This document shows positions 1-5,766 of a stretch of 5,766 bases of DNA, in pieces. Both the position numbers and the translations under genes were made by a program. The notes under the pieces are model-generated. The model did not search any database. It worked only from the letters and a program-made list of their open reading frames with translations, and was not told the origin of the DNA. Position 1 is the stretch's first letter; every line of letters begins with the position of its first letter. Origin of the DNA: Candidatus Altimarinota bacterium (lineage in GTDB: Bacteria > Patescibacteriota > Gracilibacteria > CAIRYL01); NCBI GenBank assembly GCA_027053135.1, contig JALUEA010000019.1, positions 1 through 5,766 on the forward strand. The letters are read 5' to 3'.

Positions 1-5
1 ATTTT

Positions 6-58
6 TTACAATTATTGCAATATCATAATATTTTACAACTATTTTGCAATAATTGCAA
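6..58. repeat. Cluster of TTGCAA/TTACAA hexamers
   Basis: Five copies of TTRCAA occur at 6-11, 15-20, 33-38, 44-49 and 53-58. TTGCAA is its own reverse complement. The blocks 4-21 and 31-50 look like an imperfect direct repeat, each reading TTTTACAA, then a short A/T spacer, then GCAAT. A related TTGTAA is at 85-90. This could be a protein-binding cluster, a worn repeat, or chance in very AT-rich DNA; no known site family is recognised. Confidence 0.35.
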
Positions 59-95
59 CACTTATTTGTATTTTTATAAAAATATTGTAATATAC

Positions 96-136
96 AAAAA
101 AATGCGCTCCACAATATAAAAAAGCGTTAACGCATT
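96..136 (-). terminator. Probable terminator of the mfd-tgt transcript
   Basis: On the minus strand, AATGCGTT (136-129) can pair with AGCGCATT (108-101), eight pairs including one G-U, around a 20-nt loop. The right arm runs into a U tract (102-96, seven U including two in the stem). It lies about 110 nt past the tgt stop, which suits a 3' end for that transcript. The large loop makes it weaker than the two hairpins after rpsG. The inner palindrome GCGTTAACGC at 124-133 could compete for the same bases. Confidence 0.45.
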
Positions 137-246
137 CTATCTCCATATTTCATCTCCTTACTCCTCTTTTCTCTTTATTTTTACAACAAGAAAAATCTTC
201 ATTCTCACACTCTATACAATACCAAAAATAACAACACACCTTGTAT

Positions 247-1383
247 TTACACAGAACGAGATACATACCGATCTAGAAAATTCTTTTTAAATTCAGAGTA
301 TTTATTCTGCATAATTGCATTTCGTGCATTCCTCATCAACTCATGATAAAAAAACAAATTATGAATTGTAGCATATTTTTGCCCTAAATGCTCTCCTACT
401 TTTAATAAAGAACGAATATAACTTCTTGTACATTGTTTTTCCTTACAAACTTCGCAAGAACATTCTGGATCTAATACTTGTGAATCTTCTGCAAATTGTG
501 CATTTTTCAGTTTTATAACCCCATCTCTTGTAAAAATACTTCCATGTCGAGCATTTCGTGCTGGAAGAACACAATCAAACATATCAATTCCTCTTTCAAT
601 AGCTTCTAATAAATCAATAGGAGTCCCAACCCCCATTAAATACCGAGGTTTATTTTTCGGCATATGTTCTACAATAGTATCTAAAACTTTGTACATCTCT
701 TGTGGTGGTTCTCCAACTGCTAATCCCCCCATTGCGAATCCATCAAAAGGCATAGATGTAATCTCACACAAACTTCTATATCGCAATTCAGAAAACGATC
801 CTCCTTGTATAATTCCAAAAATTTGCGGTCTCTGTATTGTTGAATGACGAAGATTATATCGCTTTGAGAAATAATCTAACGACCGTTTTGCCCATGCTGT
901 TGTTTTATTTACCGCTTTTTCTATTGCACAAAAATCAGGAACATTTGGAGGACATTCATCAAATGCCATTACTATATCTGACCCCAATTCTATTTGAATT
1001 TGCATAGAGGTTTCTGCATCTAAATAAAATAATGCTCCATCTATATGAGAATGAAACCAAACTCCATCATCAGTAATTTTTTTATCTTGAATAGAAAACA
1101 CTTGAAATCCCCCAGAATCAGTTAAAATTGGTTTATCCCACCGCTCCCAATAATGCAACCCTCCCATTCTTTGTATCAACGAAGAACCTGGCTTCAAATG
1201 TAAATGATATGTATTTCCTAAAGAAATTTGTGCTCCTAACCGTTCTAATTCATCAAACCCTACTGCCCCCTTCATTGCTCCTCGAGTTGCAACAGGCATA
1301 AATACAGGAGTTTGTATCTCTCCATGCGGTGTATAAACAATTCCAACTCGTGCTTTTCCGTCTTGATGCTCCAATGTAAACAT
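247..1383 (-). CDS. tgt: Queuine/preQ1 tRNA-ribosyltransferase (tRNA-guanine transglycosylase)
   Basis: Tgt swaps guanine 34 for a 7-deazaguanine (preQ1 in most bacteria) in the anticodons of tRNAs for Asp, Asn, His and Tyr. The 378-aa protein has the usual length and spans one TIM-barrel. Visible are TDSGGFQVFS with D89 (general base), FDEC 141-144, IIQGG 191-195, GGLAVGE 219-225 and MFDCVLP with D270 (nucleophile). The zinc site is C308, C310, C313 and H341. C144 and V223 match the positions that make the bacterial enzyme prefer preQ1 over queuine, by family comparison. The helix after C313 is two residues longer than in Zymomonas Tgt and carries an extra cysteine, C318. The start is fixed by family alignment (GKARVG near residue 10) and an in-frame TAA three codons upstream (1393-1395). 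It has no Shine-Dalgarno site. It lies 49 bp after mfd with no terminator between, so it is probably co-transcribed. No other queuosine gene is visible. Confidence 0.97.
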   Translation of the reverse strand: MFTLEHQDGKARVGIVYTPHGEIQTPVFMPVATRGAMKGAVGFDELERLGAQISLGNTYHLHLKPGSSLIQRMGGLHYWERWDKPILTDSGGFQVFSIQDKKITDDGVWFHSHIDGALFYLDAETSMQIQIELGSDIVMAFDECPPNVPDFCAIEKAVNKTTAWAKRSLDYFSKRYNLRHSTIQRPQIFGIIQGGSFSELRYRSLCEITSMPFDGFAMGGLAVGEPPQEMYKVLDTIVEHMPKNKPRYLMGVGTPIDLLEAIERGIDMFDCVLPARNARHGSIFTRDGVIKLKNAQFAEDSQVLDPECSCEVCKEKQCTRSYIRSLLKVGEHLGQKYATIHNLFFYHELMRNARNAIMQNKYSEFKKNFLDRYVSRSV

Positions 1384-1396
1384 AATATAGATTTAA

Positions 1397-1402
1397 ATTA
1401 TA
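1397..1402 (-). promoter_or_regulatory. Possible -10 box of an internal tgt promoter
   Basis: A consensus TATAAT lies on the minus strand, with 13 nt between it and the tgt ATG. A transcript from it would have a leader of only a few bases, close to leaderless. At 17 bp spacing the -35 position reads AAGAAG, which is poor, so the call rests on the -10 box alone. In such AT-rich DNA a chance match is quite possible. Confidence 0.3.
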
Positions 1403-1408
1403 ATTTTT

Positions 1409-1422
1409 CATAGCCACTCCTT
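1409..1422 (-). promoter_or_regulatory. Strong Shine-Dalgarno plus ATG, out of frame with tgt
   Basis: On the minus strand AAGGAG (1422-1417) is followed after 5 nt by ATG (1411-1409), an ideal ribosome-binding arrangement. The ATG is 28 nt before the tgt ATG and in another frame. It opens a 52-codon frame (MKNYNLNLYY...) that overlaps the start of tgt and stops at TGA 1253-1255. Its downstream part is only the shifted tgt sequence, so it is unlikely to be a real protein. Removing one base in the run before the tgt ATG would join it in frame to tgt. Confidence 0.5.
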
Positions 1423-1432
1423 CTTCACCTTG

Positions 1433-4400
1433 TTAATTCTCCTGTTTTTTCAAAGACTGTAACGCTTGCTTTATTATCAGAATGCCATCTTTACTACCTT
1501 GCTTCAGCATTAATTTTAAAATACTTCCAGAAATAGTCCAATATGGCTGAACATCAAGTAATTGCATAATTTCTTTTGCCGTTACATATTGTGACAAATA
1601 AAGCTCAATCTTCTCTCCTTTATATTTTACCGCTGTAACAAAGGCCTCTTTTGCTAAAATTTTAATTTCTAAAATCTTTACTAAATTTCGAACCTCTACT
1701 GGTAATTTCCCATATTCTTCTGAAAGCTCTTCCGATAATGCATATAAACTTTTCACTGTTTCCACAGATGCAAAACGTTGATATACCAGTATTTTTTCTT
1801 GTGCATTTGGAATAAAAAAACTTGGAATAAAAGCACTTAATGCAATATCTATTTGTACATCATCACTATATACTTCATTTTCCTTATTCTGCGTTTGAAA
1901 CTCTTTTTTTATTTGATCACCCTTCGTTTGTTTTTCTAACTTCTTAATTTCTTTTTGTAATAATTTTAGAAAATGATTTACCCCAACAGAATTTACCGCT
2001 CCACTTTGAGACACTCCTAAAACATCTCCAGCTCCACGAATTTCTAAATCTCTCATTGATAACTGAAACCCACTCCCTAATTCCGAAGCTTCTACAATAG
2101 CACGCAATCGCTTCTTTGAATCCATTGGTAATTTTTCTTGATTATACAATAAATAAGCATAAGCTTGACGATTACTTCTTCCAATCCTTCCACGCAATTG
2201 ATACAACTGAGACAAGCCAAATCTATCGGCATTATTTATAATCATAGTATTAGCATTGGGCAAATCTATACCATTTTCAATAATAGTCGATGAAATCAAT
2301 ACATCAAATTTTCCCGACTTAAAACTTTCTATTTTCTTTTCAAGATCCTGCGACTTCATTTGCCCATGTGCAACACCAAATGTCGCATGTGGAACAAGGA
2401 TTTGCAATTTATCAGCCATAGAATCTATCGTCTCTACTCTATTGTGTAAAAAATAAACTTGCCCTTTCCGTAATAATTCTTTTTCAATAACCTCTTTAAT
2501 AAGTGCGTCAGAAAACTTTCTAACTTCTGTTACAATAGGAAGCCTTCCAGGAGGCGGAGTCGTAATAGTCGAAATATCTCGCAAATTATGTAATGCTAAA
2601 TTTAATGTTCGCGGAATTGGTGTTGCTGTCATTGTCAAAATATGCACTCCTTTTTTTATATTTTTAATTTTTTCTTTTTGAGCAACTCCAAATCGTTGTT
2701 CTTCATCTATAATTAATAATCCCAAATTATGAAATACTACATCTGATGATAATACCCGATGCGTTCCAATTAAAATATCAACCTCGCCTGCTTTTACTCG
2801 ATCCAAAATCCGCTTTTGCTCTTTTTGAGTTTTAAATCGCGAAATCTCTTCTACCACTACACCAAAATCCTTCATTCTCGATATAAAACTTTTATAATGC
2901 TGATCTACTAAAATAGTAATTGGAGCAATAAGTGCTACTTGTAATCCATTTTCTACTACTTTAAATGCAGCACGCATTGCAACCTCTGTTTTTCCAAAAC
3001 CAACATCTCCACAAACCAACCTATCCATAGGTTTTTCCCCTTCTAAATCTTTCTTAATATCTCGAATAGCAGCAAGCTGTCCTGGAGTAGGAGTATACTT
3101 AAACGCCTCCTCAAACTGCCTCATTCGTTCAGAATCTTCTCTACACTGATACGCATGTGCTTTTTCTCGCTGTGCATATAACGCTAACAATTCTTTTGCC
3201 ATTTCTTCTGTTTCTTTCTTTGCTTTTAACTGCGATTTTACCCACTCTTTTCCTCCTAACCGTGTTAATTTAGGAGGATTATCTTCTGAAATAAAATAAC
3301 GAGAAATTTTATCACAATACTCAATAGGAACAAAAAGCCTATCATTCTGCAAATATTCTATTTCTAAATACTCTCGTGTAATTCCAGAAATTTCTTGTTC
3401 AGAAATTCCTAAAAACTTTCCAATTCCATGATCCGCATGTACTACGAAATCTCCTACTTGCAAACTCGAAAGAAAATCATTCATATCCTGATTATTTTCG
3501 ACACGTTTATACTGTGTTTTTATCTGAAAAACCTCTCTATCCGTTAAAAATAATATTTTCTCTTCAGGATTTTGAAATGAAGATGGAATAAATTCAGCAT
3601 CTTCTCCATCAACTAATGCAATAGGAGCAAGAGAATCAAAATACGATGAAAATGGAATACCCTCTTCTAAAAAAATTGTTTTTATTTCCTGAAAACGCTT
3701 GGTAACAAAAAGAATTTTCCACCCCGTATTAATTTTCTCACGTAAATCATTTAAAAAATCTGCAATTGTATAAAATTTAAACAATGACAAAAATCGTAAA
3801 TGTAAACTCTCTCCTTGAGAAAGTGGAAATACAGAATTTTCAATAATTTTTGCTGAAGTATTTAATAAACGCTTTTGTACTTCTTCTTCTAAATCAAAAA
3901 ACTCCTCTACAAATAATAAATCTTTTGCCGTTATTAGAGTTTCAATTCCTCCATTACACTCTTCGTTTCCAACGCCATACACTGTATACTCCTTAATTTC
4001 TTCAACAACATTCATTGCTTCAAGAGAATCAATACGCTCTATTTTTTCAATAGTATCAAAAGAAAACGTAATAATAATTTCACTTTTTGCCCCCAAAGGG
4101 AAAATAATCACCTGCTCTCCTTTCGTAATAAATTCTCCCTCCTCTAAATACCTTTGAGAATAGGAATGTTTATACCCAGCAGTTTCAAGTTTTTTGAGAA
4201 TAACAGAATGCGTTACAGCATGCGATTTTTGCAAAACAAATTTTTTATGAGATAACGATACCGCATGTGGATACAAATCCATTGCCTGCGATCGTGAAAG
4301 AATAAATATCGTTTTTTCTTTCTCTCCAACTCTATTGGCAAACAAAAACTTCTGTAATTCATATTCTTTTTCTCCTGAAGAAATACTAAAATGCCATGTT

Positions 4401-4648
4401 GTATACTCTCCATACAAAAATGACGAAAACAACGCCGCATACTCAATAATCTCACTCTCGTGTTCCACAATATAAAAAAGATGCTGTGGCGCATACCTCC
4501 GTATATAATCTGCTATAAAAAACGATTTTGATGAAATATTTCCAAGACCATATACAGAAAAAAATCGTTTTTTCTTTGACGGCATAAGTGTTTTAATGGT
4601 AGGGAAAAAATTCCATATCCCTTTCGATAACTCTTGCGACAATACCAT
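1433..4648 (-). CDS. mfd: Transcription-repair coupling factor Mfd
   Basis: Mfd is a DNA translocase that pushes stalled RNA polymerase off damaged template and recruits UvrA for nucleotide excision repair. At 1071 aa it is somewhat shorter than E. coli Mfd (1148). Order: UvrB-like N-terminal module, about 25-335, with a degenerate nucleotide-binding loop (YGLGNISSKS, 33-42); RNA polymerase-interacting domain, about 396-450 (VVHADHGIGKFLG, RLFVP); relay helix, about 465-500; RecG-like helicase lobes, about 515-885; C-terminal TRCF domain, about 928-1025. Helicase motifs are intact: Walker A GDVGFGKT 547-554, DEEQRFG 648-654, TATPIPR 674-680 and QLRGRIGRS 817-825. The N-terminal module is the most diverged part; its UvrA-facing segment has lysines (K160, K176) where relatives usually have arginine. 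The start is bounded by an in-frame TAG five codons upstream (4664-4666) and has no Shine-Dalgarno site. It lies just past two terminators and probably heads an mfd-tgt unit. Confidence 0.97.
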   Translation of the reverse strand: MVLSQELSKGIWNFFPTIKTLMPSKKKRFFSVYGLGNISSKSFFIADYIRRYAPQHLFYIVEHESEIIEYAALFSSFLYGEYTTWHFSISSGEKEYELQKFLFANRVGEKEKTIFILSRSQAMDLYPHAVSLSHKKFVLQKSHAVTHSVILKKLETAGYKHSYSQRYLEEGEFITKGEQVIIFPLGAKSEIIITFSFDTIEKIERIDSLEAMNVVEEIKEYTVYGVGNEECNGGIETLITAKDLLFVEEFFDLEEEVQKRLLNTSAKIIENSVFPLSQGESLHLRFLSLFKFYTIADFLNDLREKINTGWKILFVTKRFQEIKTIFLEEGIPFSSYFDSLAPIALVDGEDAEFIPSSFQNPEEKILFLTDREVFQIKTQYKRVENNQDMNDFLSSLQVGDFVVHADHGIGKFLGISEQEISGITREYLEIEYLQNDRLFVPIEYCDKISRYFISEDNPPKLTRLGGKEWVKSQLKAKKETEEMAKELLALYAQREKAHAYQCREDSERMRQFEEAFKYTPTPGQLAAIRDIKKDLEGEKPMDRLVCGDVGFGKTEVAMRAAFKVVENGLQVALIAPITILVDQHYKSFISRMKDFGVVVEEISRFKTQKEQKRILDRVKAGEVDILIGTHRVLSSDVVFHNLGLLIIDEEQRFGVAQKEKIKNIKKGVHILTMTATPIPRTLNLALHNLRDISTITTPPPGRLPIVTEVRKFSDALIKEVIEKELLRKGQVYFLHNRVETIDSMADKLQILVPHATFGVAHGQMKSQDLEKKIESFKSGKFDVLISSTIIENGIDLPNANTMIINNADRFGLSQLYQLRGRIGRSNRQAYAYLLYNQEKLPMDSKKRLRAIVEASELGSGFQLSMRDLEIRGAGDVLGVSQSGAVNSVGVNHFLKLLQKEIKKLEKQTKGDQIKKEFQTQNKENEVYSDDVQIDIALSAFIPSFFIPNAQEKILVYQRFASVETVKSLYALSEELSEEYGKLPVEVRNLVKILEIKILAKEAFVTAVKYKGEKIELYLSQYVTAKEIMQLLDVQPYWTISGSILKLMLKQGSKDGILIIKQALQSLKKQEN

Positions 4649-4667
4649 AAACGCATCAATAAACTAC

Positions 4668-4699
4668 AAAAAAAACAAGAAACACTCTCAGTGTTTCTT
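4668..4699 (-). terminator. Rho-independent terminator or mfd leader hairpin
   Basis: A perfect 10-bp stem (4690-4699 with 4677-4686) with a 3-nt loop is followed on the minus strand by G and then eight U (4675-4668). This is a textbook intrinsic terminator. It ends 19 nt before the mfd start. It may back up the hairpin at 4747-4779 for the rpsL-rpsG transcript. If the mfd promoter lies between the two hairpins, it would sit in the mfd leader and act as an attenuator. On the plus strand the stem is also followed by a T-rich run, but no plus-strand gene needs it. Confidence 0.8.
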
Positions 4700-4746
4700 T
4701 TTCTTTAAAAGTGTATCAAATGTAATACAAAAAGAATATAGAATAT

Positions 4747-4779
4747 AAAAAAATAAGATACAAATATGTATCTTATTTT
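4747..4779 (-). terminator. Rho-independent terminator after rpsG
   Basis: A 13-bp perfect inverted repeat (4750-4762 with 4767-4779) with a 4-nt loop ends, on the minus strand, in a run of seven U (4753-4747, four of them in the stem). It starts 21 nt past the rpsG stop codon, so it is the natural end of the rpsL-rpsG transcript. The stem is AT-rich but long. Together with 4668-4699 it makes a tandem pair that separates ribosomal genes from mfd. Confidence 0.75.
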
Positions 4780-4800
4780 CCTCTATAAAAACAAATATAA

Positions 4801-5262
4801 CTAATACCGAGCAAGATGAGCGTATGCTTTATTTGCCTCAGCCATTTTTTGTACATCTTCTTTCTTCTTAATTGAAGCTCCTTCATTTTTCGCAGCTGCT
4901 AACACCTCCGATGCTAACTTCGCAGCCATAGATTTTCCAGACCCTTTTCGACAATTTGCAAGTAACCATCGGATTGCAAGTGTTTGTTGCCGTTTAGGAG
5001 CAACTTCTACAGGAATTTGATATACTGACCCACCTACTCGTTTTGCTTTTACCTCAACTCGCGGTTTAATATTTTCAATAGCAAGCGTAAAAATATCTTC
5101 TGCAGGTTTTTTATCATCTGCTTTTGTAATAAGTTTTAACATATCAGAGAAAACTTTTCGTGCAACAGTCTTTTTTCCTCCTCGCATCAAGACATTAATA
5201 AATTTTTCAATTAATGGAGATGATTTCTCATCTACAAATTTTGCATATTTTTGTGAATTCAT
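4801..5262 (-). CDS. rpsG: 30S ribosomal protein S7
   Basis: S7 nucleates assembly of the 30S head, binds the 3' domain of 16S rRNA and contacts E-site tRNA. The 153-aa product matches the family from about residue 17 onward: FINVLMRGGKK 21-31, ENIKPRVEVKAKRVGG 63-78, YQIPVEVAP 81-89 and the C-terminal KKREDVxKMAEANKAFAH-type segment at 132-149. The first 16 residues (MNSQKYAKFVDEKSSP) lack the arginine/lysine-rich start and the DPxY/F motif usual in bacterial S7, and are about five residues shorter than in Bacillus. An earlier start is impossible: seven codons upstream, in frame, is the rpsL stop, and none of those codons is a usual start. There is no Shine-Dalgarno site in the 21-bp gap, so S7 may depend on translation of rpsL. 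Six of eight arginines use CGA. Stop is TAG. Two terminators follow instead of fusA. Confidence 0.97.
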   Translation of the reverse strand: MNSQKYAKFVDEKSSPLIEKFINVLMRGGKKTVARKVFSDMLKLITKADDKKPAEDIFTLAIENIKPRVEVKAKRVGGSVYQIPVEVAPKRQQTLAIRWLLANCRKGSGKSMAAKLASEVLAAAKNEGASIKKKEDVQKMAEANKAYAHLARY

Positions 5263-5283
5263 AACAAATATAAATAATAATAA

Positions 5284-5697
5284 TTAAGCCTTTCGAGTCC
5301 CATATTTTGATCGTCCTTGTTTTCGATCTTTTACTCCTTCTAAATCAAGAACACCACGAACAATATGATATCGAACCCCTGGAAGATCTTTTACTCGTCC
5401 TCCTCGAATTAAAACAACTGAATGCTCCTGAAGATTATGTCCTTCTCCCCCAATATATGCATTCACTTCAAAACCATTTGTAAGTCGCACTCGAGCTACT
5501 TTACGAACGGCAGAGTTTGGTTTTTTAGGAGTCATTGTTGTAACTTTCACACACACACCTCGTTTTTGAGGCGCTCCCCTATTCAATTTAACAGTCTTTA
5601 CTTTAAGAGAATTAAATGTAACCTGTAGTGCTGGAGATTTAGACTTTTTAATATTCTTCTTTCTTCCTTTTCTAATCAACTGATTGATAGTTGGCAT
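5284..5697 (-). CDS. rpsL: 30S ribosomal protein S12
   Basis: S12 sits at the decoding centre, monitors codon-anticodon pairing and is the classic target of streptomycin-resistance mutations. The 137-aa protein starts [14 protein letters not shown], as many bacterial S12 do. The loop [11 protein letters not shown] 53-63 contains K58 and K59, equal to E. coli K42 and K43, and is unmutated. [13 protein letters not shown] 99-111 holds K103 and D104, the latter the residue methylthiolated by RimO in E. coli. A stretch at about 25-42 is some 15 residues longer than in E. coli; Bacillus has the same long form, so it is not unusual. It is first of a two-gene str remnant with rpsG. The upstream frame stays open to the window edge but holds no usual start codon, and the family start supports this ATG. 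There is no Shine-Dalgarno site. Nine of 14 arginines use CGA. Confidence 0.98.
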   Translation of the reverse strand: MPTINQLIRKGRKKNIKKSKSPALQVTFNSLKVKTVKLNRGAPQKRGVCVKVTTMTPKKPNSAVRKVARVRLTNGFEVNAYIGGEGHNLQEHSVVLIRGGRVKDLPGVRYHIVRGVLDLEGVKDRKQGRSKYGTRKA

Positions 5698-5766
5698 AAC
5701 TACAAATAAAAAATATAATAAATAAACATTTTTACCTAAAAGAAATTTCCACTCCTGTAAAAAATA
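5698..5766 (-). promoter_or_regulatory. rpsL upstream leader, possible promoter and 9-codon upstream frame
   Basis: This AT-rich segment precedes rpsL. TATTAT/TATATT boxes at about 5710-5722 could be a -10 element, but no good -35 is seen. A short frame MFIYYIFYL (5700-5729) starts 5 nt after AGG and ends in TAG two bases before the rpsL ATG, an arrangement that could allow coupled initiation. GGAG occurs farther up (about 5751-5754), too far from rpsL to serve it. The upstream gene or the full promoter lies beyond the window. Confidence 0.3.

Larger units (their letters stand above)
1..246. other. AT-rich intergenic region downstream of tgt
   Basis: This stretch lies beyond the tgt stop codon and runs to the window edge. 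No ORF of gene size is present on either strand. The first 100 bases are extremely AT-rich (about 15 G/C) and carry repeated TTGCAA and TTACAA hexamers plus a 16-bp perfect palindrome at 69-84. Bases 96-136 can form a terminator-like hairpin for minus-strand transcripts. Bases 127-202 hold two very short minus-strand reading frames with a purine-rich GGAG context. Whatever lies to the left is outside the window, so it is unclear whether this region also serves a neighbouring gene. Confidence 0.7.

Noticed and set aside
124..133. GCGTTAACGC palindrome as an operator
   Set aside because: Only one copy is seen and it overlaps the terminator stem; there is no promoter for it to control.
1..136. 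Replication origin or DnaA box cluster in the AT-rich edge
   Set aside because: No TTATNCACA-like boxes are seen and no dnaA or dnaN is nearby; AT-richness and TTRCAA repeats alone do not support an origin.
2256..2456. 66-codon plus-strand reading frame inside mfd
   Set aside because: It lies antisense to the conserved helicase region of mfd, has no homology I recognise and no start signal; it is a shadow frame.
4213..4494. 93-codon minus-strand frame overlapping the N-terminal part of mfd
   Set aside because: It is an alternative frame of mfd with unnatural composition; the mfd frame is continuous and conserved.
5422..5628. 68-codon plus-strand frame opposite rpsL
   Set aside because: It is the antisense of highly conserved S12 sequence, rich in Cys/His/Phe as a by-product of the codons.
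5570..5630. Long S12 segment (residues about 25-42) as a novel insertion
   Set aside because: Bacillus S12 has a similar longer form at the same place, so this is normal family variation.
1..5766. Recoded UGA (Gly, as in Gracilibacteria/Absconditabacteria, or Trp, as in Mycoplasma)
   Set aside because: All four genes read full length under the standard code without a single in-frame UGA; a recoded genome would show many.
1..5766. CRISPR array, insertion sequence, tRNA or rRNA genes
   Set aside because: No regularly spaced identical repeats, transposase motifs, cloverleaf-type sequences or rRNA segments were seen in the four short intergenic regions.

Overview
The window is strongly AT-rich bacterial chromosome with four complete protein genes, all on the minus strand, and nothing convincing on the plus strand. 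In transcription order (right to left) they are rpsL (ribosomal protein S12), rpsG (S7), mfd (transcription-repair coupling factor) and tgt (tRNA-guanine transglycosylase). All four are full length with their key motifs intact. No mobile element, CRISPR array, RNA gene or phage gene was found. The lineage is probably a Patescibacteria/CPR-type bacterium: very low G+C, compact ribosomal proteins and no Shine-Dalgarno sites. This is an inference from four genes, not a phylogenetic result. The standard code fits: about 1,740 codons contain no in-frame UGA, and the stops are three UAA and one UAG.

Layout. 5698-5766 is the AT-rich leader of rpsL; the upstream end of the transcript lies outside the window. 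rpsL (5284-5697) and rpsG (4801-5262) form a two-gene remnant of the str operon with a 21-bp gap. After rpsG come two hairpins with U-runs on the minus strand (4747-4779 and 4668-4699), so transcription of the ribosomal pair probably ends there; fusA and tuf do not follow. mfd (1433-4648) starts just past the second hairpin. It is followed after 49 bp, with no terminator, by tgt (247-1383), so mfd and tgt are probably co-transcribed, with a possible extra promoter just before tgt. The last 246 bp hold a weak terminator, two tiny reading frames and a cluster of TTGCAA/TTACAA hexamers.

Function. S12 and S7 build the decoding centre and head of the 30S subunit. Tgt modifies the anticodon wobble base of tRNAs read at that centre. 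Mfd removes RNA polymerase stalled at DNA damage and recruits UvrA. All are housekeeping genes, and I see no new multi-gene system. The points worth a second look concern gene expression. None of the four genes has a Shine-Dalgarno site, and for three the start is pinned by a close upstream in-frame stop. A perfect Shine-Dalgarno plus AUG sits out of frame over the tgt start. The ribosomal protein genes favour the arginine codon CGA, and the N-terminus of S7 is divergent.
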